Under the pieces are notes generated by a model that was not told the DNA's origin, made no database searches, and worked only from the letters and a program-made list of their open reading frames with translations. From Sulfurimonas sp. SAG-AH-194-C20 (GTDB lineage Bacteria; Campylobacterota; Campylobacteria; Campylobacterales; Sulfurimonadaceae): a stretch of 48,704 bases of DNA. Shown here in pieces: positions 16,513-25,601 of the stretch; position 1 is the stretch's first letter, and the number at the start of each line of letters is the position of its first letter. Location of the stretch: NCBI RefSeq assembly GCF_029215975.1, contig NZ_JAEMVD010000007.1:1-48704 (forward strand), given 5' to 3'. The position numbers and the translations under genes were made by a program.

Positions 16513-17724
16513 ATGAGAAGAGTAGTAGTAACGGGTTTAGGAATGATAAATTCTGTAGGAAATGATAAAGAGAGTTCTTTTAAAGCTATCTGTGATGGTC
16601 AATGTGGAATTGATACTATTACAATTTTTGACCCAGAAAACTATGCTGTAAAAATCGCAGGTGAAGTAAAAGACTTTGATCCAGCAACAGTTATGGCTCC
16701 AAAAGAGGTAAAAAAAGCAGATAGATTTATCCATCTAGGTTTAAAAGCGGCACAAGAAGCTATGCTTGATGCAAACTTACCAGAAGATACTGACTACGAA
16801 AGATTTGGTATATCTGCTGGATCTGGTATTGGTGGACTTCCTTCAATCGAGAAAAACTCTATTATCTTGAGTACACGTGGTCCTCGTCGTATTTCTCCTT
16901 TCTTTATTCCTGGAGCTTTAGTAAATATGCTCGGCGGTTTTGTTTCAATAGAACATGGAACAAAAGGTCCAAATCTCTCTTCTGTTACAGCTTGTGCAGC
17001 AGGAACTCATGCAATAAGTGAAGCATGTAAGACTATTATATGTAACGGTGCAGAAAAGATGTTAGTCGTTGCAGCAGAATCTGCAATAACTGGTGCGGGA
17101 ATTGGTGGTTTTGCTGCTATGAAAGCACTTTCAACTAACAATGAAAATCCTAAGGAAGCATCTCGTCCTTTTGATGCAAACCGTGATGGTTTTGTTATGG
17201 GTGAAGGTGCAGCTTCTTTAGTTTTAGAAGAGTACGAGTCAGCAGTAGCACGTGGTGCAAATATCTATGGCGAAATCATCGGTTTTGGTGAGAGCGGCGA
17301 TGCAAACCATATCACGACACCTTCTCTTGACGGTCCAGCTCGTGCGATGAAAGCAGCATACAAAATGGCAGGTGAACCTAAGATAGACTATGTAAATGCA
17401 CATGGAACTTCTACACCTATCAACGATAAAAATGAGACAGCAGCAGTCAAAGAATTACTTGGAAGTGAAACTCCTCCTATGTCCTCTATTAAAGGACAAA
17501 TTGGTCACTGCCTTGGTGCTGCAGGTGGTATAGAAGCAGTGGTATGTTTAATGGCTATGCGTGATGGTATTCTACCTCCAACTATTAACCACACTACAAA
17601 AGATGAAAACTGTGACCTTGATTATATAATTGAAGGTGCAAGAAAAACAGAAGTAAATATTACTATGAGTAACTCATTTGGTTTTGGTGGTACTAACGGT
17701 GTTCTTATCTTCAAAAAAATCTAG
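16513..17724 (+). CDS. fabF: 3-oxoacyl-ACP synthase II FabF
   Basis: The elongating condensing enzyme of type II fatty-acid synthesis. The 403 residues hold the Cys-His-His triad: Cys in TACAAGTHAISE, His in NAHGTSTPIND and His in KGQIGHCLGAAGG, plus the C-terminal NSFGFGGTNGVLIF. It starts with RRVVVTGLGMIN behind a GGAGAG site. accA follows after 15 bases. The double hairpin upstream separates it from acpP, so its expression may be set independently. Confidence 0.97.
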   Translation: MRRVVVTGLGMINSVGNDKESSFKAICDGQCGIDTITIFDPENYAVKIAGEVKDFDPATVMAPKEVKKADRFIHLGLKAAQEAMLDANLPEDTDYERFGISAGSGIGGLPSIEKNSIILSTRGPRRISPFFIPGALVNMLGGFVSIEHGTKGPNLSSVTACAAGTHAISEACKTIICNGAEKMLVVAAESAITGAGIGGFAAMKALSTNNENPKEASRPFDANRDGFVMGEGAASLVLEEYESAVARGANIYGEIIGFGESGDANHITTPSLDGPARAMKAAYKMAGEPKIDYVNAHGTSTPINDKNETAAVKELLGSETPPMSSIKGQIGHCLGAAGGIEAVVCLMAMRDGILPPTINHTTKDENCDLDYIIEGARKTEVNITMSNSFGFGGTNGVLIFKKI

Positions 17725-17739
17725 TTAGAGGGATTTAAT

Positions 17740-18675
17740 TTGGCTACATACTTAGACTTTGAACATAAAATTAAATTTATTCAAGAAGATATCATTTCTG
17801 CACAAGTTCGTCATGATCATGCAGCGATGGAAAAACATAAAATTGTACTAGATAAAGAAGTAGAAAAAATCTACTCTAACCTAAGTGATTTCCAAAAACT
17901 ACAACTAGCACGACACTTAGACCGTCCTTATGCTCTTGATTATATAAACCTAATTATGAAAGATAAGTACGAGATTCACGGAGATAGACATTTCCGAGAT
18001 GATGCTGCTATTATCTGTTATATGGGTTACATTGGCGAGCAAAAAGTGATGGTTATCGGTGAGCAAAAAGGTCGTGGTACTAAAAATAAACTAAAACGCA
18101 ACTTCGGTATGCCTCATCCTGAGGGTTATAGAAAAGCTCTTCGTGCTGCAAAAATGGCAGAAAAATTTGGTATGCCAATTTTAATGTTAATTGATACTCC
18201 GGGTGCATATCCTGGTCTTGGTGCAGAAGAGAGAAATCAATCCGAAGCAATTGCAAGAAACCTAATTGAACTCGCTGAAATAGACACCCCTACTGTTTCT
18301 ATCGTTATAGGTGAAGGTGGTTCTGGTGGTGCACTTGCGATTGGTGTTGCAGATAGATTTGCTATGATGCGATACTCAGTTTTTTCAGTAATCTCTCCTG
18401 AAGGGTGTTCCGCAATTTTATGGAATGATCCTAAAAAGAGTGAAGCTGCAACAAATGCAATGAAAATTACACCAACTGATCTTAAAGAGTTGGGTTTAAT
18501 TGATGATATTATTGCTGAGCCACTTATTGGTGCACATAGAGAAAAAGAAGCAGCAGCCAAAGCTATCTCAGAGTACTTTTTAACAAAAGTAAAAGAGTTA
18601 CAAGCAATGAGCAAAGATGAAAGAATGGATGCTCGTTATGCAAAACTAACGGCTCCAGGTGCATTTAAAGAGTAG
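17740..18675 (+). CDS. accA: Acetyl-CoA carboxylase carboxyltransferase subunit alpha
   Basis: Works with AccD to move the carboxyl group from biotin to acetyl-CoA, giving malonyl-CoA for fatty-acid synthesis. The 311 residues match the family. Diagnostic stretches are [56 protein letters not shown] and [15 protein letters not shown]. The start is TTG at 17740 with an AGAGGG site. The last 11 bases overlap the converging DnaQ-like gene, where two hairpins lie. Confidence 0.97.
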   Translation: MATYLDFEHKIKFIQEDIISAQVRHDHAAMEKHKIVLDKEVEKIYSNLSDFQKLQLARHLDRPYALDYINLIMKDKYEIHGDRHFRDDAAIICYMGYIGEQKVMVIGEQKGRGTKNKLKRNFGMPHPEGYRKALRAAKMAEKFGMPILMLIDTPGAYPGLGAEERNQSEAIARNLIELAEIDTPTVSIVIGEGGSGGALAIGVADRFAMMRYSVFSVISPEGCSAILWNDPKKSEAATNAMKITPTDLKELGLIDDIIAEPLIGAHREKEAAAKAISEYFLTKVKELQAMSKDERMDARYAKLTAPGAFKE

Positions 18676-19477
18676 ACTCTTTTAATGATTCCTCTATATA
18701 TAGAGGATCAAACTTTGGACGCTTCAACCTCGGGGCTTTTTTAGAAAACTTTATCAAATCTTCTATATTATTTAGACTCTCATTACAATTTTTTAAAGAC
18801 AAATTAAAAAGACCATAAGTGGTAAGAACATCACTCATAGCACGATGATGTGTAGGATTTGGATTAAGAGCGAACATGTCATTTAAGTAGGCTAATCCAT
18901 ACCTGTAAGAGACTATAGTCCTCTCAGCTAAAGCGAGTGAGCAAAGGGGGCGGTTTAGTAGAGACTCTAGTCCAACTTTTTGCATACTAGCAGAGATAAA
19001 AACATAATCAAACTTCACATCATGTGCAACAAAAACAGCATCTCCTAAAAAAAGTTTAAACTCCATTAGCACAGTTTTTAACTCAGGTGCATCTACCGTA
19101 TCTTCTACTTTTATTCCTGTTAGCTCACTGATGATGGGGTTTATCTCTTTTACAAAAACGAGGGAGTCAAATCTATCAGTAATTTTTCCATCTTTTACTT
19201 TTACAGCTGCGAGCTCTATTATCTGATGTTTATCTATTTTGGAGCCATTCGTTTCAATGTCAACTATACAAAATTCAGCATCTTTCATTTTGATATATTT
19301 AGTATCGAAGAAAAAATAACCCTGTCTCTTTATTATGTTAATTCCTTGAGCTTTTGAGATCTCGATAAAAACATCTATACTCTCATCTATTTGAGATTTT
19401 AAAATTTCTAAAGGAAGACCACGAGTAGCTAAACGCGAGATACTTTTTGCATCAAGAGGAAAAGATTTATTGAGCAT
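18665..19477 (-). CDS. DnaQ-like 3'-5' exonuclease (DEDDh)
   Basis: A 3'-5' exonuclease of the DnaQ superfamily, a candidate proofreading subunit of DNA polymerase III. The exonuclease domain spans about residues 66-240, with ExoI motif CIVDIETNG, ExoII around [11 protein letters not shown] and ExoIII in [15 protein letters not shown]; the His of HHRAMSD makes it the DEDDh type. About 65 N-terminal residues precede the domain and lack a known fold. It is the last gene of the rpe-trpF-dnaQ run and overlaps trpF by 11 bases. Whether it is the replicative epsilon subunit cannot be decided here. Confidence 0.85.
   Translation of the reverse strand: MLNKSFPLDAKSISRLATRGLPLEILKSQIDESIDVFIEISKAQGINIIKRQGYFFFDTKYIKMKDAEFCIVDIETNGSKIDKHQIIELAAVKVKDGKITDRFDSLVFVKEINPIISELTGIKVEDTVDAPELKTVLMEFKLFLGDAVFVAHDVKFDYVFISASMQKVGLESLLNRPLCSLALAERTIVSYRYGLAYLNDMFALNPNPTHHRAMSDVLTTYGLFNLSLKNCNESLNNIEDLIKFSKKAPRLKRPKFDPLYIEESLKESTL
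18667..18706. terminator. Paired hairpins at the accA/dnaQ-like 3' junction
   Basis: AAAGAG/CTCTTT (18667-18682, loop TAGA, followed by TTT on the plus strand) is followed by a perfect 16-base palindrome, CCTCTATATATAGAGG (18691-18706). Both lie within the 3' coding ends of the overlapping converging genes, so any terminator has to be embedded in coding sequence. Confidence 0.45.
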
Positions 19478-20051
19478 TAAGTATAAAATCTTTCACTTTA
19501 TTTGCATCTTTTTTACCATGGTTTTTCTCTACTCCACTACTAACATCAACACCAAAAAACCCGTACTGCTTTAAACTTGCTACATTAGAACTATCAAGAC
19601 CACCTGCTAAAATAATCTTTGAGCAGTCCACATATTTAAACCATTCTATATTTATGCGTTTACCAGCCCCGCCATAGGCTTCACAGTATGCATCAACAAG
19701 TCTATACTCATTTGGATACTCTAAAATATCTTTAGCAGTCTTAGCTCTTGTGACTTTTATATAAGGAATGTTTAGTGCATCTGTTAATTCCGAATTAACA
19801 TCAAAATGAAGTTGGGCTAAAGTAGCACCACTTTGTTCGCATTTTTCATTGATAGCAGTAGCTGACTCATTCACAAAAAGTGCTACTTTTTCTACAAAAG
19901 GAGGGAGCTGAGAGATGATTTTTTTAGCATTATTTACTGAGATATATCGAGGTGATTTTTCATAAAAAACAAAACCAAGAGCATCCGCTCCAGCTTTGAT
20001 TGCAGTCATAGCATCTTCAAGAGATGTAATTCCACATATTTTTACTCGCAT
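19467..20051 (-). CDS. trpF: Phosphoribosylanthranilate isomerase TrpF
   Basis: The Amadori-rearrangement step of tryptophan synthesis, PRA to CdRP. The 194 residues form a TIM barrel with the catalytic Cys in MRVKICGIT, GADALGFVFYEKSPRYI, and the catalytic Asp/phosphate region LAGGLDSSNV and GVDVSSGVE. No other trp genes are nearby, so it is an orphan member of the pathway here. It overlaps rpe by one base and the exonuclease gene by 11. Confidence 0.94.
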   Translation of the reverse strand: MRVKICGITSLEDAMTAIKAGADALGFVFYEKSPRYISVNNAKKIISQLPPFVEKVALFVNESATAINEKCEQSGATLAQLHFDVNSELTDALNIPYIKVTRAKTAKDILEYPNEYRLVDAYCEAYGGAGKRINIEWFKYVDCSKIILAGGLDSSNVASLKQYGFFGVDVSSGVEKNHGKKDANKVKDFILNAQ

Positions 20052-20695
20052 TATATTTGTAAACTCTCTATTGCTTTTTGACGGTTTTCTTGTTTGAAGA
20101 CATATGACCCAGCAACGACAACATCAACACCAGCTTCTTTAAGTACATGAATATTTTTATCGTTAACTCCACCATCAACTTCTATAAGACACTTAGGGTT
20201 TAATCTGTTTCGCATCACATTTAAACGAGATGCTTTTTCTATAACAGAGTCAATGAAACTCTGCCCCCCAAAACCAGGATTTACACTCATTAGAAGAATC
20301 ATATCTAAATCTTTTAGTAAAAATTCTATACTCTCAGGTGGAGTATGAGGATTTAAAACTATAGCAGGCTTTATCCCAAGGCTTCGAATCTTTTGAATAA
20401 GACGATGCGGATGTTTTTCTTCTTCTATATGAAAAGATATATATTCAGGTTTAAGGGGTGCGAAAAGTTCTACAAAAAAAGTATTGTTCTCAACCATAAG
20501 GTGTATATCTAGTGGTTTTGTAGCGCATGTAGCTACTGCAGAAACTACAACAGGCCCAATGGTAAGGTTTGGTACAAAGTGACCATCCATTACATCTACA
20601 TGAACAAAGTCACAGCCTGCATTACATATCTCTTCTATATCTCGTTGTAAGTTTCCAAAATCCGCAGAGAGAATACTTGGGGCTACTTTCATCAT
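20051..20695 (-). CDS. rpe: Ribulose-phosphate 3-epimerase
   Basis: Interconverts ribulose 5-phosphate and xylulose 5-phosphate. The 214-residue TIM barrel is full length, with APSILSADFGNL, HVDVMDGHFVPNLTIGP (metal His and Asp), MSVNPGFGGQSFI and EVDGGVND. The gene starts 47 bases after the CheX-type gene and is the first metabolic gene of the block. An AAGGAAT site precedes the ATG. Confidence 0.97.
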   Translation of the reverse strand: MMKVAPSILSADFGNLQRDIEEICNAGCDFVHVDVMDGHFVPNLTIGPVVVSAVATCATKPLDIHLMVENNTFFVELFAPLKPEYISFHIEEEKHPHRLIQKIRSLGIKPAIVLNPHTPPESIEFLLKDLDMILLMSVNPGFGGQSFIDSVIEKASRLNVMRNRLNPKCLIEVDGGVNDKNIHVLKEAGVDVVVAGSYVFKQENRQKAIESLQI

Positions 20696-20742
20696 GAAAA
20701 TTCCTTTAGATTAATTAGTGAATTATACAGATATAGAGCTTC

Positions 20743-22137
20743 TTATCTTGTTAAAAAGAATATGAATTTATCATTGTTAAATGATAAATCAACTTGAACA
20801 CCTTTTTTGTCTTGAACTATTTCAAGTAGGGAATCTATATCTGGATAGGTGCGAGGAAGAGTGATATCAACACTTATATTTTCATCGGCTAAAAGTGTTT
20901 TTACTTTTCCTCCTACTATATTAACAAGTTCTGCTAGTGTATCTAAAATAAGTTCAGTATCATTAGTCTCTTCTCCAATGAGAAGTTCACAAGCTTTTTT
21001 TGCAATACCAGTTGGAAAAATTAAAACCACCATCCCATCCATATCTCCATAAAAACCTATTGAACTTGCAATCTTACCTTCTGTTGAAAGTATTCCAATT
21101 TTACTAATATTTGCCGATTCTTTTATTGCTTTAGAATTTGTCATCATTTCAATAGTAGCTACTGTTGCATCGATAAAGTTTGGCAATTCTGTCACTGTCG
21201 TTTTATTAATGGCACGTTTGTCTTTCACATTTGCAGCACTACTAGCTCCAAGTTCTTCTAAGAGGTCTTTATTTTGTAATATATCATCCATCTGATCAAA
21301 AAACATAAGCCCGGAATCTTCAAGTGTTTCTTTAAATTCTTTTGGTGTTTTTTCAAAACTCATCCCAACAAAACAAATAGTTGCATTATACTCAGCACCT
21401 GCTGAAGAGAGTTTTGAGAAAAAGTTAAGTGCGTGTACATTCATACTTATAACCTTATAGGCATCAAAAATAAATAGCCTAAAGCCAACATTAAGGGAGT
21501 TGTTGTGATAGGCTATGTTAAAAGTACTTCCAATTTCAGCATCTAAAAAAGAGCTTACTGTGTAAATAATTGCATTACCAGTAACTCGAGTGGCTACTTT
21601 TTGCCCCATTTGACCAAGATAGGTGTCTGTAACGATGATGTCATAAGCATTTTTTGCAGCTGATTTTTCCTTAAATTCGCTATAGCTTTGTGCTACGATG
21701 GGATTGTGTCCATTGTCATGAAGTTCTATCGCCATTGCTGCACGTTGAGATTTGTCTTCGTTATAAAGAAGTATATTCTTATTTTGGTTTTTGTAGTTAG
21801 CTGAAAACAACAAAGCTATTTCTTGTGTTTTAAAGAGTGAAAAGTTTAAATCATCTCGGTAAAATTTGACAATTGCTGCATATTTCTTTGTGTCATAATC
21901 ACAAAAACCTACAGTACAGTGATTGGCAGAGCGAACCCTATGAAACATCTTAACAAATGAGTCTAGTCCATTTCGGTTAAAAAAGATAACTTTTTTCATA
22001 GATACTAAAATCATATCAGCATTTTGAGCGATTGTTCCATCTATATCATCTATACTTAAGAAAGAGTTTCCTGATGAAGCGTCTAAGAACCCTTGTGGAG
22101 TAAAAACTCCTATACCATTTTTTACAACTGCTCTCAT
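20743..22137 (-). CDS. Multidomain signalling protein: STAS-like, receiver-like, STAS-like, CheX
   Basis: A 464-residue cytoplasmic protein. The C-terminal 140 residues (about 320-460) are a CheX-type chemotaxis phosphatase domain: FIDATVATIEMM, then the catalytic helix LAELVNIVGGKVK with the E403-x-x-N406 pair used by CheC/CheX to dephosphorylate CheY-P. Residues 1-110 and about 205-300 look like STAS-type domains, and 118-200 resembles a receiver fold with an acid at Asp171 (IVTDTYLG). I judge the first three domains by pattern only. It overlaps the HDOD gene upstream by four bases (ATGA), so the two proteins are probably made together. Confidence 0.72.
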   Translation of the reverse strand: MRAVVKNGIGVFTPQGFLDASSGNSFLSIDDIDGTIAQNADMILVSMKKVIFFNRNGLDSFVKMFHRVRSANHCTVGFCDYDTKKYAAIVKFYRDDLNFSLFKTQEIALLFSANYKNQNKNILLYNEDKSQRAAMAIELHDNGHNPIVAQSYSEFKEKSAAKNAYDIIVTDTYLGQMGQKVATRVTGNAIIYTVSSFLDAEIGSTFNIAYHNNSLNVGFRLFIFDAYKVISMNVHALNFFSKLSSAGAEYNATICFVGMSFEKTPKEFKETLEDSGLMFFDQMDDILQNKDLLEELGASSAANVKDKRAINKTTVTELPNFIDATVATIEMMTNSKAIKESANISKIGILSTEGKIASSIGFYGDMDGMVVLIFPTGIAKKACELLIGEETNDTELILDTLAELVNIVGGKVKTLLADENISVDITLPRTYPDIDSLLEIVQDKKGVQVDLSFNNDKFIFFLTR

Positions 22138-22931
22138 GATATCTCCATAACTTTAGAAAATTCTTCATAAATATCGCCAACATAGTCAATTTGAAAATCA
22201 ATAAAATCGTTAAGCTCAGCTTCTATATATTTTGGTTGAGAGAGAGTGTAAAAGAGAAGCAAGTGCATCCACTTACCCAGTATGTTTATCTCATTATCTT
22301 TAGATGCTTTTAAGCCCGAAGCACTCTGCAATATGTCAGAAATACTTTGAGGCATTTCCCATTTCTGTGCGATTTGCTGGCATATATCAAAAAGGTCAAC
22401 TCCACAAAGTCTTTGAAGTATTGTGTTTAAGTCTATTTCATTCACACTTCTAAGCAAGTCAATATCTGCCTTCTTTTCACAAAAGAGAGCCTCACTAACT
22501 ATAATACTAGCAGGAAGAAGAGATATGGAAGATAAAATATCTTTGTCCTGTATATCCAAATATTTTAATATCTTTTCCCAATTAACAGATAAATCTGCTT
22601 GTAAATTATAAAAAATGATACGATTTAGTTTAAATAATTGCCACTTTGAAGGTGATAGCAAGGTCATCATATAATTATAAACAGCTTGTAGCGATCTTTC
22701 AACACCTAAAATACCAAAAATTTGAGATACTTCACTTACTTCATTTTTGAAACCATATATAGGCTTGTTAACTAGTACTTTCAAGTAAGTACTTAAAGCT
22801 TTGTCCTCTTTTGCTACAGTGGCTGCTTTTACTAAATTTCCTGTGTTCAAATGTATGAGTGTTTCTTTGAGTGCTTTAGGAGCAGGAGGAATTTTTTGTA
22901 TGAAATTTTCTATGGTCTTTCTTGTTATCAT
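22134..22931 (-). CDS. HDOD-domain protein
   Basis: An HDOD (HD-related output) protein, a non-enzymatic relative of HD hydrolases used in bacterial signalling. Features are the proline-rich lead-in KIPPAPKALKET, the core FKNEVSEVSQIFGILGVERSL and the long helices after it. I place the start at ATG 22931, giving MITRKTIENF directly before the domain. The frame is open 41 codons further (to 23054), but that extension is AT-rich and runs into the rpmB promoter region. The gene is coupled by ATGA to the CheX-type gene. Confidence 0.72.
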   Translation of the reverse strand: MITRKTIENFIQKIPPAPKALKETLIHLNTGNLVKAATVAKEDKALSTYLKVLVNKPIYGFKNEVSEVSQIFGILGVERSLQAVYNYMMTLLSPSKWQLFKLNRIIFYNLQADLSVNWEKILKYLDIQDKDILSSISLLPASIIVSEALFCEKKADIDLLRSVNEIDLNTILQRLCGVDLFDICQQIAQKWEMPQSISDILQSASGLKASKDNEINILGKWMHLLLFYTLSQPKYIEAELNDFIDFQIDYVGDIYEEFSKVMEIS

Positions 22932-23049
22932 TATTGGATACTTTATATTAATATGTATTATTTTAGCTACAATCATATAAAAGTTATCTAAAACCATCAA
23001 ATATATGAAAGTGAATATCGGCTTAAGTTGAAGTTTTGCTTTGATTTGG

Positions 23050-23055
23050 TACAAT
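23050..23055 (+). promoter_or_regulatory. -10 box for rpmB
   Basis: TACAAT 34 bases before the rpmB ATG, with an AAGGA site between. Confidence 0.45.
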
Positions 23056-23089
23056 TCGCAACTTTAAAATATCATTCAAGGACTCTATC

Positions 23090-23278
23090 ATGGCAAGAAG
23101 ATGTGCTATTAGCGGCAAAGGCCCTATGAGTGGGAACAATGTTTCTCACGCAAAAAACAGAACAAAGCGTCGTTTTTTATTAAACTTAAGAACAGTTCGT
23201 ATCACTTTAGAAGATGGTACTACAAAAAAGATTAAGATCTCTGCAAGAGAGCTTCGTACACTTAAGAAAAATTCGTAA
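23090..23278 (+). CDS. rpmB: 50S ribosomal protein bL28
   Basis: A structural protein of the large ribosomal subunit. The 62 residues are typical. The N-terminus is [23 protein letters not shown] and [10 protein letters not shown] follows. Only one cysteine is present near the N-terminus, so it is the zinc-free form. It begins a plus-strand run with the potassium channel and argJ. Confidence 0.97.
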   Translation: MARRCAISGKGPMSGNNVSHAKNRTKRRFLLNLRTVRITLEDGTTKKIKISARELRTLKKNS

Positions 23279-23294
23279 GTAGTAGGAAAAAATT

Positions 23295-24425
23295 ATGAAT
23301 CTTCTCGTAAGGATTCGTAAATTTCTTAATTGGGAGATAACTCCCAAACCTGACCCTAAGCTTCTACCTGAAGTTTATCCCCACTTAAAACCATTTCGTT
23401 TACCCCTAATACTGACTGTATTTGTAATGCTTATTGGAACTATTGGTTATGTAATAATCGAAGACTTCCCTATATTTGATGCTATCTATCAAACAGCTAT
23501 TACTTTTACAACAGTAGGTTTTGGAGAAGTTCACGAACTCTCAAATGTTGGAAAAATATTTACAATTAACCTGATTATAGCTGGTTTCGCAGTGTTTTCA
23601 AGTGCAATAGGTATTTTAGTCTCTGAGTTAAACAAGGGTAAAATAGTTACAATCTTAAAGGAAAGAAGAATGTTATACAAAATTGTTAGACTCAAAAAGC
23701 ACTTTGTTATTTGTCATCATAATGATTATACTATTGAAGTGACAAATCAGCTTCGTAAAAATCATATTCCTTTTATTGTGATTGATCCTCGTCCTGAGAT
23801 ACATGAGTGGGCTATCGAGCATAAGTATCCAAACTATTTACAAGCAGAACCTCATGCTGAACTTTCAATGCTTAAAGCAAACCTTTCTTCTGCAAAAGGT
23901 CTTATAGCACTCTCAAGTTCTATCTCAGATAACATCGCACTTATAGCTTCTGTGAGACTATTTGAAAAAGAACATTTTTTACCTCGTCCATATTATATTA
24001 TCTCGTCTGCTGAGAGTTCTGGTGATGTTGAAAAACTCAAAAAACTTGGGGCAGATACAGTTGTAAGCCCAACAAAACTTACAGCACAACGTGTAAGTGC
24101 AATGGCTGCTCGCCCAGATATGGAAAATCTACTTGAAGAATTTTTATATAAAAATGATAACCCTCTTGATATGCAAGAGATTTTTGTACCTAAGTTCTCT
24201 TGGGCAGTACTTAAAAAACTAAAAGAGACGCATATCCGTGAAATAACAAATACATCAGTTGTTGGAATTACAAAAAAAGATGGTAAGTTTATAAGTATGC
24301 CAAAGGGTGATGTCCTCGTGACAAGTGAGTGTAAACTACTTGTGATAGGTACACAAAAAGGTATAGCTACAACTAAAGGTTTAGTAAGACAAAGAATTAA
24401 ACCTAAGGAACTCAAGTTTGTATAA
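23295..24425 (+). CDS. Two-helix potassium channel with RCK domain
   Basis: A potassium channel subunit of 376 residues. TM1 (about 34-55), a pore helix and selectivity filter TVGFG (residues 73-77, with Phe in place of the usual Tyr), then TM2 (about 88-110). The cytosolic part is an RCK/TrkA-type region. The first strand reads HFVICHHNDYTIEVT, which lacks the Gly-x-Gly-x-x-Gly that binds nucleotide. VVSPTKLTAQRVSAM and a C-terminal subdomain follow. It resembles the H. pylori KchA type, also located beside rpmB as I recall. It overlaps argJ by eight bases. Confidence 0.85.
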   Translation: MNLLVRIRKFLNWEITPKPDPKLLPEVYPHLKPFRLPLILTVFVMLIGTIGYVIIEDFPIFDAIYQTAITFTTVGFGEVHELSNVGKIFTINLIIAGFAVFSSAIGILVSELNKGKIVTILKERRMLYKIVRLKKHFVICHHNDYTIEVTNQLRKNHIPFIVIDPRPEIHEWAIEHKYPNYLQAEPHAELSMLKANLSSAKGLIALSSSISDNIALIASVRLFEKEHFLPRPYYIISSAESSGDVEKLKKLGADTVVSPTKLTAQRVSAMAARPDMENLLEEFLYKNDNPLDMQEIFVPKFSWAVLKKLKETHIREITNTSVVGITKKDGKFISMPKGDVLVTSECKLLVIGTQKGIATTKGLVRQRIKPKELKFV

Positions 24426-25596
24426 ATTAATCGAAGTTAACACTGGTGTTTGTAGTGCTCAAGGTTTTTTCTCAGATGGTATTAGTGCAGGTCTAAAAGC
24501 TGACAATGCTAAAGATATGGCATTTATCTACTCTAATAAAGAGTGTGAGATAGCTTCAGTTTTTACTACTAACAAGATGACAGCAGCTCCCATAAGACAC
24601 TTTAGAGCAAAGGGTGAGTTTAAGACAAACTTTGTGCTTATAAATGCTAAAAATGCGAATGCGATGACAGGCAAGGAGGGCATTAAAGATATAGATACTA
24701 TTCTCTCTACTCTTCCTACAGAACTGATAAATCCCGTTATGAGTTCAACGGGTGTTATCGGTGTACGTTTACCACAAGAAAAAATAATTGCAGGTACTAA
24801 GCTTTTTGATCTGAGTAAAAAAGAGCCAAACGCAGCAGCAAGTGCAATTATGACAACAGATAGCTTCTCTAAACAAAAAGCTTTTAGAGTTGAGCTTGAA
24901 GATGGTAGTAATTTTAGTATAGGGGCTATGGCTAAGGGTGCTGGTATGATAAACCCTGCTATGGCAACGATGCTATGTTTTATCACTACTGATGCTGATG
25001 TAAGTAAAGAAGAGATGCAAGAGATACTTGACTCGGTAACTGTTACAACCTTCAATGCAGCAAGTGTAGATGGTGATACTTCAACTAATGATACCGTGAT
25101 GCTTTTGAGTAACAAAACTTCCGGGGTCCACAATAGAGAAGCTTTTAAAGTTGCACTAGAGAAGATAATGCTCTTTTTAGCTCGTGAGATGGTTAGAGAT
25201 GGAGAAGGTGCAACTAAACTTGTGACTTACAAGGTTACAGGTGCATTAAATAATCAAGAAGCAGAAGTAGTTGCAAAAGCACTCTCAAACTCTTTACTTG
25301 TTAAAACAGCACTTTATGGAGAAGACCCAAACTGGGGTAGAATAGCATCAACAGTAGGAGCAAGTGGAGTAGCAGCTGATGAAGAGACTCTTAGTATCTC
25401 ATTTAATGATCTCTGTGTTTATGAGAAGGGAAAGTTGTTATTTGATGAAAAAATGGAAGAAGAAGCTTCTAAAATTATGAAACTCTCAGAGTTCACAATA
25501 TCTTGTGATTTAGGTTTATCAGATGGTAAGTTCACATCTTTTGGATGTGACTTAGGCTATGAGTATATTAAGATAAACGCAGACTATAGAACTTAA
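24418..25596 (+). CDS. argJ: Glutamate N-acetyltransferase / amino-acid acetyltransferase ArgJ
   Basis: Moves the acetyl group from N-acetylornithine to glutamate in the cyclic arginine pathway, and may also use acetyl-CoA. The 392-residue precursor cuts itself between Ala and Thr in PAMATMLCFITTD, and the new N-terminal Thr is the nucleophile. KGAGMINPAMATML, VDGDTSTNDTV and GEDPNWGRIASTVGASG are family signatures. The start is TTG at 24418, inside the channel gene. I cannot tell mono- from bifunctional activity. Confidence 0.95.
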   Translation: MYKLIEVNTGVCSAQGFFSDGISAGLKADNAKDMAFIYSNKECEIASVFTTNKMTAAPIRHFRAKGEFKTNFVLINAKNANAMTGKEGIKDIDTILSTLPTELINPVMSSTGVIGVRLPQEKIIAGTKLFDLSKKEPNAAASAIMTTDSFSKQKAFRVELEDGSNFSIGAMAKGAGMINPAMATMLCFITTDADVSKEEMQEILDSVTVTTFNAASVDGDTSTNDTVMLLSNKTSGVHNREAFKVALEKIMLFLAREMVRDGEGATKLVTYKVTGALNNQEAEVVAKALSNSLLVKTALYGEDPNWGRIASTVGASGVAADEETLSISFNDLCVYEKGKLLFDEKMEEEASKIMKLSEFTISCDLGLSDGKFTSFGCDLGYEYIKINADYRT

Positions 25597-25601
25597 GTCT
25601 T

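Noticed and set aside
22932..23054. Upstream extension of the HDOD gene by 41 codons
   Set aside because: The added residues are AT-rich, precede the domain without adding a motif, and cover the likely promoter region of the gene itself and of rpmB.
23993..24415. A 140-codon frame antisense to the potassium channel gene
   Set aside because: Shadow of a well-supported gene; no motif and no start signal.
24528..25133. A 201-codon frame antisense to argJ
   Set aside because: It lies wholly inside argJ, has a Ser/Val/Leu-rich composition typical of antisense frames, and has no ribosome binding site or promoter.
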